Positions 1-8,666 of a DNA stretch of 40,766 bases are shown one piece after another. Numbering within the stretch: position 1 is the stretch's first letter; every line of letters begins with the position of its first letter. Position numbers and translations under genes: made by a program. The stretch is from the NCBI GenBank assembly GCA_014378105.1, contig JACMOI010000092.1, forward strand, positions 1 to 40,766, written 5' to 3'. Under the pieces are notes generated by a model. That model was given only the letters and a program-made list of their open reading frames with translations, did no database searches and was not told the origin of the DNA. The stretch comes from Pseudopedobacter sp. Its GTDB lineage: Bacteria > Bacteroidota > Bacteroidia > Sphingobacteriales > Sphingobacteriaceae.

Positions 1-206
1 TAAAAATCTTCATAAAATGCTCATTTATATATATTGTAAAATATATAATTATTTGCTCTGATAATTGTAATATTTTAATAAAATAGCCTATAAATTAGTT
101 TTATAATAAATTATAAAACAATTTTAATATATATTGCGTTTTGATAATTAAACTTTAATTGAGTTTTATTTCATAACAGAAATTTTTAACCAAAACAAAA
201 AAACGC

Positions 207-3200
207 ATGAAACAAAAATTACTAAGCATTTTATTGCTTTGTGTAATGTTGGCAAGTACCGCATTGGCGCAAGACAAGAGAATTACTGGTAGGGTGACAT
301 CTAGAGAAGATGGCTTACCATTACCAGGGGTTTCAATTAAAGTAACTGGAACAAAAACAGGAACGCAAACAGATGCAAGTGGAAATTATTCTATTTCTGC
401 AGCTGCAGGTTCTAAAACATTAGAAATTTCTTACGTGGGATTTCTTACGCAAACTATTTCAATTGGAAACAAAACGGTGATTAATGTTTCTCTTGAAAAT
501 GATGCGAAGCAACTCTCTGAAGTGGTAGTTGTTGGTTATGGTGAGCAATCAAAAGCTTTAATTACTGGTAGCCAAACCTCAATTGGAGCCAAGGAGATTA
601 AAGATGCTCCTTTATTATCAACTGAACAAGCTTTACAAGGTCGGGCTGCTGGTGTTCAGGTAACTCAAGCATCAGGTACTCCAGGCGGAGGTATATCTGT
701 AAGAATTAGAGGCCTATCCTCATTAAGTGGAAGTAATCAGCCTTTATATGTCGTAGATGGTATTCCAATAAATACAGGTTCATATACTCAACTAGGAGCG
801 GGTGGTCAGTTAACAAATTCACTTTCTGACATTAATCCAAGTGATATCGAATCTATCGAAGTTTTAAAAGATGCTGCTGCTGCTGCAATTTATGGATCAA
901 GAGCTGCTAATGGAGTTGTTTTAGTGACTACGAAAAGAGGTAAAAATGAAAGTACTCAGATTAACTTTAATTCTTATTACGGTACGCAATCACCAAGAAT
1001 GAAATTAGCTACTGTAACAGGACCACAATACATTACAGCTTTAAATGAATCTTTAACTAATAGATTTGGAGCAGGTGTAGATGCTGCGGCTTTTGGTTTA
1101 GATCCAAATCCAGCTAATGCAACGACAACAGTATGGCAAGACGAAATTTTTAGAAAAGCACCACAACAAAACTATGATTTATCACTAAGAGGAGGCTCTG
1201 AGAAAACTAAGTTTTTCATGTCAGGTAATTACTTCAATCAAGATGGTATTGTGATTGGGTCTAACTACAAAAGATATAGCGGAAAAGTTAATTTAGATAA
1301 CCAAGTAAGCAATAAATTTAAAGTGGGTGTTTCTTCTTATTTCTCAAGCTCTAAATCTAACAGAACAAACAACGATAATAATATTTATGGTGTAGTAAGT
1401 GCTGCCATTTTATTGGCACCAACAATTCCTGTTTACAAATCAGATGGTACTTATGGAAAAGATCCATTATCATCAATTGATAATCCAGTTGCTTCAGCAT
1501 TAGAACCAACTTTTTACGCAACTAATACGCGTTTATTGGCCAATACTTTTGGAGAATACACTATTATCCCAAGCTTGAAATTTAAAACCACTTTTGGTAT
1601 AGATTATTTAACCTCTAAGGATAGAAGATATTACCCAACAACAACAAACGTTGGTGCCGGTGCAAATGGATCAGATGCTGAAGGTCAAAATCAGGAGATT
1701 AATTTTATTAATGAAAACATCCTAACATTTAACAAAACCTTTGGTGAACATTCGTTTAATGTGATTGGTGGTATTACCTTTCAAAAGTCAAATTTTGAAT
1801 CTTTATTTGGTTCTGCTACTGGTTTTCCAGGTAATAATGTTAGAAGATTATCTGCAGGTGCAGTTAAAACAGATGCTTCATCTGGCGGCTCTTCTTATGG
1901 TTTAGTGTCATATTTGTCACGTTTAAACTACTCTTACAAGAATAAATATATTGTAAGTGGTTCTGTACGTGTTGATGGATCTTCTAGATTTGGTGCCAAC
2001 AAACGTTATGGAACTTTCCCTGCGGGTTCGGTTGCATGGAGAGCTACAGAAGAAAACTTTATGAAGAATATCAAATCTATTTCTAATTTAAAATTAAGAG
2101 CTAGTTATGGTATCACAGGAAATCAAGAAATCGGTAATTTTACATCCCTAGCTTTAGTAGCTGGAGGAGCCAATTATTTACAATCTCCGGGCTTATCACC
2201 AAATCAATTAGGTAACCCAGATTTGACATGGGAAAATGCTACAACTTTAGATTTTGGAATTGATTTAGGATTATTTAAAGATCGTGTTAATTTCACTGCT
2301 GATTATTACGATAAGAAGACAGATAAATTGCTTCAAAGTAGACCATTAGTAGGTAGCTCAGGTTTCTTAGCTATTCAAAAAAACTTAGGAAGTATGGATA
2401 ACAAAGGTTTAGAGTTAGCTTTAAACGGTGATATTATCCGTAAAAAGGATTTAACTTGGAATTTAGGAGCTAATATCTCGCTTGTTAAAAATAAAATCAC
2501 CAAACTAGAAGGCGCACCTTTTGCTGCAGGTTTTGCTTCTTGGGTACAAGAAGGTCAATCAGTTGGTTCTTTCAGAGGATACAGAGTAGTTGGAATCTTC
2601 CAATCTCAAGCAGCTGTTACAGCGGCACCATTTCAAAGTGCGGCAGCAAGACCTGGAGATATTCAATTTGCTGATTTAAATGGAGATGGTAAAATAACTT
2701 CTGACGATCAAGAAATTATAGGTCAAGGTCTTCCAAAATATTATGGTGGAATAACAACATCCGTTAATTATAAAGGATTCGATTTTAGTGCTTTTGCCCA
2801 ATTTGTTGGAGGTAATTCTATTTACAATAATACCAGAGCTTTTGCAGAAGGGATGAATAGTATATTTGGTCAATTTTCAACAATTTTAAATAGATGGACG
2901 CCAACTAATACGAATACCACTCTTCCAAGAGCAGTATATGGTGATCCAAACAATAACAGGAGAACTTCAACTCGTTTCTTAGAAGACGGTTCGTACCTAA
3001 GAATGAAAAATATTAGCTTAGGTTATACTTTTGGTAAAGAAATAGTTAGTAAGCTTAAAATCAGATCGCTAAGAATCTATGGAGCTTCACAAAATTTATT
3101 TACAATTACCAAATATTCAGGTTTCGATCCAGAAGTAAGTACTTTTTCAGATACTAACTTAGCTCCGGGAACAGATTTCTTGACTTTTCCACAAGGAAAA

Positions 3201-3233
3201 ACATACACATTTGGTATTAATCTAGGATTCTAA
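207..3233 (+). CDS. SusC/RagA family TonB-linked outer membrane receptor
   Basis: This is a TonB-dependent outer-membrane channel that imports a ligand captured by its SusD partner. A signal peptide covers about residues 1-21 (ending TALAQ). A carboxypeptidase-regulatory-like beta domain follows at about 26-100 (ITGRV ... YVGF), then the TonB-box-like LSEVVVVGYG at 103-112 and a plug domain at about 120-245 containing YVVDGIPI. The rest is a 22-strand-type barrel ending in the aromatic terminus YTFGINLGF. An acidic LNGDGKITSDD loop near residue 825 resembles a calcium-binding loop, as seen in many SusC proteins. At 1008 residues it is full length. The susD-type gene follows after 11 bases, so the two are co-transcribed. 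No glycoside hydrolase or anti-sigma gene is visible nearby, so the substrate cannot be inferred. Confidence 0.97.
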   Translation: MKQKLLSILLLCVMLASTALAQDKRITGRVTSREDGLPLPGVSIKVTGTKTGTQTDASGNYSISAAAGSKTLEISYVGFLTQTISIGNKTVINVSLENDAKQLSEVVVVGYGEQSKALITGSQTSIGAKEIKDAPLLSTEQALQGRAAGVQVTQASGTPGGGISVRIRGLSSLSGSNQPLYVVDGIPINTGSYTQLGAGGQLTNSLSDINPSDIESIEVLKDAAAAAIYGSRAANGVVLVTTKRGKNESTQINFNSYYGTQSPRMKLATVTGPQYITALNESLTNRFGAGVDAAAFGLDPNPANATTTVWQDEIFRKAPQQNYDLSLRGGSEKTKFFMSGNYFNQDGIVIGSNYKRYSGKVNLDNQVSNKFKVGVSSYFSSSKSNRTNNDNNIYGVVSAAILLAPTIPVYKSDGTYGKDPLSSIDNPVASALEPTFYATNTRLLANTFGEYTIIPSLKFKTTFGIDYLTSKDRRYYPTTTNVGAGANGSDAEGQNQEINFINENILTFNKTFGEHSFNVIGGITFQKSNFESLFGSATGFPGNNVRRLSAGAVKTDASSGGSSYGLVSYLSRLNYSYKNKYIVSGSVRVDGSSRFGANKRYGTFPAGSVAWRATEENFMKNIKSISNLKLRASYGITGNQEIGNFTSLALVAGGANYLQSPGLSPNQLGNPDLTWENATTLDFGIDLGLFKDRVNFTADYYDKKTDKLLQSRPLVGSSGFLAIQKNLGSMDNKGLELALNGDIIRKKDLTWNLGANISLVKNKITKLEGAPFAAGFASWVQEGQSVGSFRGYRVVGIFQSQAAVTAAPFQSAAARPGDIQFADLNGDGKITSDDQEIIGQGLPKYYGGITTSVNYKGFDFSAFAQFVGGNSIYNNTRAFAEGMNSIFGQFSTILNRWTPTNTNTTLPRAVYGDPNNNRRTSTRFLEDGSYLRMKNISLGYTFGKEIVSKLKIRSLRIYGASQNLFTITKYSGFDPEVSTFSDTNLAPGTDFLTFPQGKTYTFGINLGF

Positions 3234-3244
3234 ATTTTAAAAAC

Positions 3245-4618
3245 ATGAAAATTAAAAATATATTTCAAATAGCGGTCCTTTCTGGAGCTGTACTCATTTC
3301 ATCTTGTACAGACTCTTATTTGGATCAAAAGCCTCAGGCATCATTGGATGCTAAAACGGCGTATGTTGACGCAGCTAGTGCAAAAGCTGGTTTACTAGGT
3401 ATCTATAGTGGATTTCAGAGTGGAGATTACTATGGATTAAGATTTTGGGCATTAACTGATATGTATGCTAATACTTTGAGTCATACTGGAACTTTTCCCT
3501 CTTTTGCTCAAATTAATAATAAGGCTATACTTGCAGATAATACGGAGATTACAAATATGTGGAATAGAATGTATTCTACTGTAAATAGAGCAAATACTTT
3601 ATTGGCGGCAATCCCAACGATTACTGATCCGGCCTTAAATAAAGATGCCTACACAGCTGAGGTTAAAACTCTGCGAGCAATGATTTACTTTGATTTACTT
3701 CGATTGTTTGGTGGATCTAATTCAGGTTACAATCAATCAAGTGGTGTAGGAGTTCCTATTGTTTTAACTCCAACGTTAGTTGAGACAGATGCTACTCCGG
3801 TGGCTAAATCAACAGAAGCGCAAGTTTTTACTCAAATTAAGAAGGATTTAGACGATGCTATTGCTGTAACTAGCTTTTCAAACAAAATTTTAGGAAGAAT
3901 GGGTAAAGATGCAGCTAAAATGTTGAGAGCTAGAGTAGCACTTTATACTGGTGACTATGCTTCTGCTGAATCATTGAGTACGGAATTAATTTCGTCTGGT
4001 AGATATACCATGTTATCTGGTGCTAACTATGCAAATATTTGGTTAACTCAAAACACTTCAGAGTCTATCTTTGAATTACAGTTTGATGCTCAAAACTCAA
4101 ACGCTATTGCTTTCTTTTATTATCCTACTACCTTAGGGGGTAGAAATGAAATAAATTCATCAGGTACATTAAATTCAGCTCATGAGGTTGGTGATGTTAG
4201 ACAAGAAATTAATTATACAACAACCTCTCCAAAAAAAATCACAAAGAAGTATACAAGGGTTTCAACCGGTGCTGATGATGTTACGATCATGAGAATGTCG
4301 GAGCTATTTTTAATCAGGGCAGAGTCAAGAGCTAAAAAATCAACTCCTGATATTGCTGGTGCTTTAGCAGATTTAAATGTAGTAAGAAGCAGAGCTGGAT
4401 TAGCTAATTTTGGAGCAATTTTACCGGCTGATATTAATACTCAAATTGTTAAGGAAAATAGAATTGAATTTGCACACGAAGGACATATTTGGTTCGATTT
4501 AAGAAGAAACGGTCTTGCAGGTACAATTGTGACTGAAGCTTACAAAGCGCTTTGGCCAATTCCTCAAAGAGAGGTTTTAAATAGTGGAGGTGTAATTACA
4601 CAAAACGCGGGTTATTAA
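3245..4618 (+). CDS. SusD/RagB family nutrient-binding outer membrane lipoprotein
   Basis: This surface lipoprotein caps the SusC channel and binds the substrate. The signal peptide ends in a lipobox (LISSC), with Cys21 as the lipidated residue, followed by the usual SusD start (DSYLDQKPQ). The N-terminal TPR-like region (about 90-160, with LRAMIYFDLLRLFGG) and the C-terminal signature (IMRMSELFLIRAE ... LNVVRSRAGL ... RIEFAHEGHIWFDLRR) are typical of the family. At 457 residues it is at the short end for SusD. It lies 11 bases after the SusC gene, and a strong terminator follows the stop codon, so the pair forms a two-gene transcription unit. The ligand is unknown. Confidence 0.96.
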   Translation: MKIKNIFQIAVLSGAVLISSCTDSYLDQKPQASLDAKTAYVDAASAKAGLLGIYSGFQSGDYYGLRFWALTDMYANTLSHTGTFPSFAQINNKAILADNTEITNMWNRMYSTVNRANTLLAAIPTITDPALNKDAYTAEVKTLRAMIYFDLLRLFGGSNSGYNQSSGVGVPIVLTPTLVETDATPVAKSTEAQVFTQIKKDLDDAIAVTSFSNKILGRMGKDAAKMLRARVALYTGDYASAESLSTELISSGRYTMLSGANYANIWLTQNTSESIFELQFDAQNSNAIAFFYYPTTLGGRNEINSSGTLNSAHEVGDVRQEINYTTTSPKKITKKYTRVSTGADDVTIMRMSELFLIRAESRAKKSTPDIAGALADLNVVRSRAGLANFGAILPADINTQIVKENRIEFAHEGHIWFDLRRNGLAGTIVTEAYKALWPIPQREVLNSGGVITQNAGY

Positions 4619-4642
4619 CCACTCAACATTAATATAAAAAAT

Positions 4643-4672
4643 CTTCTCAGAAATTTCTGAGAAGGTTTTTTT
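4643..4672 (+). terminator. Rho-independent terminator of the SusC/SusD operon
   Basis: A perfect palindrome at 4643-4664 (11-base arms CTTCTCAGAAA and TTTCTGAGAAG, no separate loop) is followed by seven T at 4666-4672. It begins 24 bases after the SusD stop codon. The convergent prenyl synthase gene ends at 4691, so the palindrome may also stop minus-strand transcription, although the T-run favours the plus strand. Confidence 0.88.
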
Positions 4673-4690
4673 ATGTAAAAAAAACCGTAT

Positions 4691-5665
4691 TTAATTCTCC
4701 CTTTTGATCAATAAATTGGCAAAAGATAATAGGGTAGTTTTGTTGTTTTCTGGAATGCTAATTCCATTAAAAGAAGAAGTTGCTTTATCAGCATAAGCCA
4801 GCATGATGTTTTCTGATAATTCTCGTATCTCTAATATGTCATAAATAGCGCTTACTGCTTTTACTTTTTCTTCCGCATCAAACTGGGTTAGGTTTAGCCA
4901 ATGATTCAATGATTTAGCAGTTTCGCCTTCTGCTAGTTCTAGTGCTTTTATTAATAGGAAGGTTTTTTTGTTAGAGATGATATCTCCACCCACTTGTTTA
5001 CCAAATTTCTCAGGATCACCGTAAACATCTAAGACACCATCTTGTAACTGGAAGGCAATACCTAAATTTTCTCCAAACTCATATAATAATTGTGCATCTT
5101 TTTCTGAAGCATTACCTATTAAAGCGCCAATTTTTAAAGCGCCACCTACTAAAACGGCAGTCTTTAAACGAATCATTTCAATGTACTCTGGAATGCTCAC
5201 TTCGGCTCTACGCTCGAAATTCATATCAATCTGCTGACCTTCACAAACGCCAATCGCCGTTTGATTAAAGATTTCTAAAACCGGTGAAAGAATATCAGGT
5301 TTAACCTGAATCATCATCTTATAGGCTTTTACAAACATGACATCTCCAGAAAGAATAGCAACGGCTTCATTCCATTTCGCATGAACAGTGGGTTGACCTC
5401 TTCTCAAAGGCGCCTTATCCATAATGTCATCATGCATCAAAGTGAAATTATGGAAGAGTTCAACAGCCAAAGCAGGCGCTAAAGCTTCTTGGATGTCTCC
5501 ACCAAATAAATCCGTTGCCATTAAAACCATCGCTGGTCTTAATCTTTTACCGCCTAAAGCCATTAAATAGGAGATAGGTTCGTATAATTCTTTAGGCTCA
5601 GTTGGGTAAGTGGTTTCTTTAACCGCTTTATCAATAATTTGTTGAAGTTCTTGTATGGTGTGCAT
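4691..5665 (-). CDS. Polyprenyl (geranylgeranyl/farnesyl-type) diphosphate synthase
   Basis: This is a trans-isoprenyl diphosphate synthase of the IspA/IspB superfamily, which condenses isopentenyl diphosphate with allylic diphosphates to feed quinone and carotenoid synthesis. The GGKRLRP substrate motif (38-44), the first Asp-rich motif DDIMD (79-83) with RRGQPT downstream, and the GGDIISNKKT segment after the second motif are all present. The length of 324 residues is normal. The second Asp-rich region reads QDGVLD (208-213): the second Asp of the usual DDxxD is Gly210 (codon GGT at 5036-5038). Product chain length cannot be read from the sequence with confidence. It lies downstream of rnr on the same strand, with 108 bases of repeat-rich spacer between them. 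Confidence 0.9.
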   Translation of the reverse strand: MHTIQELQQIIDKAVKETTYPTEPKELYEPISYLMALGGKRLRPAMVLMATDLFGGDIQEALAPALAVELFHNFTLMHDDIMDKAPLRRGQPTVHAKWNEAVAILSGDVMFVKAYKMMIQVKPDILSPVLEIFNQTAIGVCEGQQIDMNFERRAEVSIPEYIEMIRLKTAVLVGGALKIGALIGNASEKDAQLLYEFGENLGIAFQLQDGVLDVYGDPEKFGKQVGGDIISNKKTFLLIKALELAEGETAKSLNHWLNLTQFDAEEKVKAVSAIYDILEIRELSENIMLAYADKATSSFNGISIPENNKTTLLSFANLLIKREN

Positions 5666-5695
5666 TTTTTTTAAAAGTTCGATAGTTTATGGATG

Positions 5696-5737
5696 ATGGT
5701 TCATAGTCCATGATTTATAGTTAATGGTTTATAATGT
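5696..5737. repeat. Three degenerate 14-base tandem units
   Basis: Three consecutive 14-base units begin ATGGTTCATAG, ATGATTTATAG and ATGGTTTATAA, in the spacer between rnr and the prenyl synthase gene. No coding frame or convincing hairpin covers them. A related word (CCATTAGCTAT at about 5741-5751) recurs inverted near 37776-37786. The units look like low-complexity intergenic repeats of unknown role. Confidence 0.5.
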
Positions 5738-5773
5738 TGCCATTAGCTATATGCAATGAACCGTACGCAATTC

Positions 5774-7906
5774 CTAATCTATTACTAAACTAAAATCTAT
5801 CTGTCTTTTGCCTAAATCAACTCGTTTTACTTTAATTTTTACTTCATCACCTAATTGGTATTTCCGCTTTTTACGCTGACCAACAATACAGTAGTTTTTT
5901 TCATCTAAAGTGTAAAAATCATCAGAAATATCTCTTAAACGAATCATACCTTCACATTTATTCTCTTCAATCTCTACATACATCCCCCACTCGGTTACGC
6001 CAGAGATAATTCCAGCGTAAATATTTCCAATATTGTCTTGTAGGTACTCGGCTTGTTTATATTTAATGGAAGCTCTTTCGGCATCTGCCGCTTTTTTCTC
6101 CATTTGGGAGGCATGCTGACACATTTTTTCATAATGTTCGGCATTTACATTGTCGCCACCATTTAAATAATGCGCTAATAAACGATGCACCATCACATCA
6201 GGATAACGACGAATAGGAGAGGTGAAGTGGGTATAAAAATCGAAAGCTAAACCATAATGGCTACTACTTTTAGTGGTATAAATGGCTTTAGCCATAGAAC
6301 GGATGGCTAAAGATGTCAATACGTTTTGTTCTTTGGTTCCTTCTACGTCTGCCATTAATTTGTTTAAGGATCGAGCAGTATCTCTATCAGATTTAGTTGA
6401 AATCTTATGACCAAACTTTAAAGCAAACTCAGCAAAGTTTTTCAAGCTTTCTGGTTTCGGCGAATCGTGAGCGCGATACACAAAGGTATATTTATGCTTT
6501 CCTTTTCCTTTTTTAGCGATAAATTCGGCTACTTTTCTGTTCGCCAAAAGCATATAATCTTCGATTAACTTATGGGCATCTTTACGCTCTTTCACATAAA
6601 CACCTACAGGTTTTCCGGTTTCATCTAATTTAAATTTTACTTCTGTAGACTCAAAACTGATAGCACCATGCTTAAATTTACGATCACGTAATTGATAAGC
6701 CAGCTCATTCAACTTCAAAATCTCGTCTACATATTCTCCAGCTTTATTCTCGATAATTTCCTGTACTTCTTCATAAGCAAATCTTCTGTCGGAGTAAATC
6801 ACCGTTTTCCCAAACCATTCATTGATTACATTGGCCTGTTCGTCTATTTCAAATACTGCCGAGAAACATAATTTTTCTTCTTTTGGACGCAAGGAGCATA
6901 ATCCGTTAGAAAGATTTTCAGGCAACATCGGGATTACGCGATCTACCAAATAGACCGAAGTTCCACGATCATAGGCTTCTTTGTCTAAAGCGGTATCTGT
7001 AATGAGGTAATGAGAAACATCTGCAATGTGAACACCTATTTCATAATTTCCATTTGGTAATTTTTGAAATGAAATGGCATCATCAAAATCTTTTGCATCA
7101 AACGGATCGATGGTAAAAGTTAGGACTTTTCTAAAATCCCGTCTTTTAGCAATTTCTTCTTTAGTTATTTCCGTAGAGATGGCTTGAGCCTCTTTTTCAA
7201 CCTCTTCAGGAAAAGATAAAGGGAAACCATATTCCGCCAGAATGGCGTTCATTTCTGTATTATTTTCTCCTTGTTTACCAAGGATACTTTTGATGATACC
7301 AACGGGATTTTTTGCTCCAGCTGGCCAATCTACAATTCTTGCTAACGCTTTTACGCCATTTTTGGCACCATTTAAATCTTCTAAAGGAATGAAGATATCA
7401 TGGAGCATTTTACGGTCATCTGGAATGAAAAAGGCAAAATGCTGAGAGAGTTTTACAATCCCAGTAAACTCCATTTTAGCTCTTTCCGTAATATCTACAA
7501 CTTCACCCTCTTTTCGTTTGCCTTTACTACTTTCATAGACATGCAGCTTTACTTTATCGCCATGTAAAGCCGTACGTAACTTACGTGGACCTATATAAAT
7601 GTCTTTTTCAAACTCATCATCAGGAATTAGAAATGCTGAGCCATCATTGGCCATCGAGATTTTACCTGTCAAAAAGGCTTTCACCTCATGCATTTGATAT
7701 TTCCCTTTACTGGTCTCTAAAAATATTCCATTGACGGTTTCGTCTTCCAAAATCTCCAAAATTGTTGCTCTTGATGCAGGATCAATGATATTCAACTTTG
7801 TCGCTACCTGACGATAGTTTAAAGGTTTATTTCCAGATGCTTCAAAAACATTTGAGATGAGCTCTAATAAGACTTGTTTAACAGGGTTTCCTTGATGATT
7901 CGACAT
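5774..7906 (-). CDS. rnr: Ribonuclease R
   Basis: Ribonuclease R is a processive 3'-5' exoribonuclease of the RNB (RNase II) family that degrades structured RNA. The order is an N-terminal winged-helix-like region (about 1-70), cold-shock/OB domains (about 70-230), and the RNB catalytic domain from about residue 255. The RNB domain carries TIDPFDAKDFDDAIS, whose conserved Asp residues bind Mg2+, and GVHIADVSHYL. Near the end come HFTSPIRRYPDVMVHRLL and a C-terminal S1 RNA-binding domain (about 630-710). At 710 residues it is the usual size for Bacteroidota RNase R. It is transcribed toward the prenyl synthase gene. Confidence 0.96.
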   Translation of the reverse strand: MSNHQGNPVKQVLLELISNVFEASGNKPLNYRQVATKLNIIDPASRATILEILEDETVNGIFLETSKGKYQMHEVKAFLTGKISMANDGSAFLIPDDEFEKDIYIGPRKLRTALHGDKVKLHVYESSKGKRKEGEVVDITERAKMEFTGIVKLSQHFAFFIPDDRKMLHDIFIPLEDLNGAKNGVKALARIVDWPAGAKNPVGIIKSILGKQGENNTEMNAILAEYGFPLSFPEEVEKEAQAISTEITKEEIAKRRDFRKVLTFTIDPFDAKDFDDAISFQKLPNGNYEIGVHIADVSHYLITDTALDKEAYDRGTSVYLVDRVIPMLPENLSNGLCSLRPKEEKLCFSAVFEIDEQANVINEWFGKTVIYSDRRFAYEEVQEIIENKAGEYVDEILKLNELAYQLRDRKFKHGAISFESTEVKFKLDETGKPVGVYVKERKDAHKLIEDYMLLANRKVAEFIAKKGKGKHKYTFVYRAHDSPKPESLKNFAEFALKFGHKISTKSDRDTARSLNKLMADVEGTKEQNVLTSLAIRSMAKAIYTTKSSSHYGLAFDFYTHFTSPIRRYPDVMVHRLLAHYLNGGDNVNAEHYEKMCQHASQMEKKAADAERASIKYKQAEYLQDNIGNIYAGIISGVTEWGMYVEIEENKCEGMIRLRDISDDFYTLDEKNYCIVGQRKKRKYQLGDEVKIKVKRVDLGKRQIDFSLVID

Positions 7907-8012
7907 GCTTAATTGTGATATTTTATATTAAAGCTCAAAATAGAGAATATGTTTCTAAAAATGCTCATTTAACAATTCTTTAATATCATTTTTTGGGTTT
8001 GGGATTCACTTC

Positions 8013-8084
8013 AATGCAGGACTACGCTTCGCTTCGGTCCCGATTTTATATCGGGACTAAACCCTTTTTATCCTGAATGCAGGA
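8013..8084. repeat. Palindromic intergenic element flanked by 9-base direct repeats
   Basis: Two copies of AATGCAGGA (8013-8021 and 8076-8084) flank a segment holding GCTTCGCTTCGG and a perfect 8-base stem, GTCCCGAT/ATCGGGAC (8037-8044 and 8050-8057) with a TTTAT loop. It lies between the toxin gene and rnr on the minus strand. It has no T-run typical of a terminator on either strand. The layout resembles a small dispersed REP- or MITE-like unit; that interpretation is inference. Confidence 0.5.
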
Positions 8085-8090
8085 ATAGAT

Positions 8091-8402
8091 TTATTCTTTT
8101 CGTTGAATTAAATCTTTTTTCAATGGATTTAGTCTAGAATCCCATATCATGATGATTAGAATAACTTGTTCTAATTTTTCGTAAATGATTTCATAATCAT
8201 GTTTTATTAAAGCTCTTACATTTTGTAGCTCAGTTGGTCTTCCAAGAAATGGATTTTTAATTAAATTTTGAATTGAACTAAAAATATTTTGGCTTATTTT
8301 TTTGCTGTAATTAGCTTTACCATTTCTAAACAGATAGAATTCCAAAATATCGTATAAGTCTTGTTTAGCTTCAACAGACCATGCTACTTTGATTTTAGCC
8401 AC
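8091..8402 (-). CDS. ParE/RelE superfamily toxin
   Basis: This 103-residue protein has the ParE/RelE-type compact fold signature. It begins KVAWSVEAKQDLYDILEFY, has a central helix region with an NPFLGRPTEL turn, and ends in strands with RALIKHDYEIIYE and IMIWDSRLNP. The family either poisons gyrase (ParE) or cleaves mRNA on the ribosome (RelE), and the sequence alone does not decide which. Its start overlaps the end of the upstream antitoxin gene by 19 bases, the expected arrangement for a type II toxin-antitoxin pair. Confidence 0.85.
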   Translation of the reverse strand: MAKIKVAWSVEAKQDLYDILEFYLFRNGKANYSKKISQNIFSSIQNLIKNPFLGRPTELQNVRALIKHDYEIIYEKLEQVILIIMIWDSRLNPLKKDLIQRKE

Positions 8403-8620
8403 AACTCAATTTCTTCTTCAACAATTTGATTATTAATTGTTTCATTATTTAAAAATTGAAGTCTCGCTTGGTAGATTCTTTCTTTTTGTTCATCAGAAAG
8501 CATGTAAACGCCATCTTTTGCTTTAGACTCTACTAAAGATTTAATGGCTTTTAAAAACGAAATATCCTCAATATAATCTAACTGATTTATAATCTCTTGT
8601 TTAATTTCTAAAGCTCCCAT
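8384..8620 (-). CDS. Antitoxin of the ParE/RelE-type module
   Basis: This 78-residue, helix-rich, acidic protein is encoded directly upstream of the toxin and overlaps it by 19 bases. The N-terminal part (KQEIINQLDYIEDISFLKAIKSL) and the middle segment YMLSDEQKERIYQARLQF resemble antitoxin components common in Bacteroidota ParE pairs. The C-terminal IVEEEIELWLKSK is probably the toxin-wrapping helix. The pair is probably autoregulated, but no operator was clearly seen in the 46 bases before the next gene. The function rests mainly on position and size. Confidence 0.8.
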   Translation of the reverse strand: MGALEIKQEIINQLDYIEDISFLKAIKSLVESKAKDGVYMLSDEQKERIYQARLQFLNNETINNQIVEEEIELWLKSK

Positions 8621-8666
8621 GAATTATTTTTTATTAAAAGTACAAAATCCTTATAAATGATGATAA

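Noticed and set aside
1..206. Possible extra small gene or clear promoter upstream of the SusC gene
   Set aside because: The stretch is very AT-rich with many stops. No element pair with correct -33/-7 spacing could be chosen over chance.
7242..7445. Open frame opposite rnr
   Set aside because: It falls entirely within the RNase R coding sequence and has no family resemblance or promoter.
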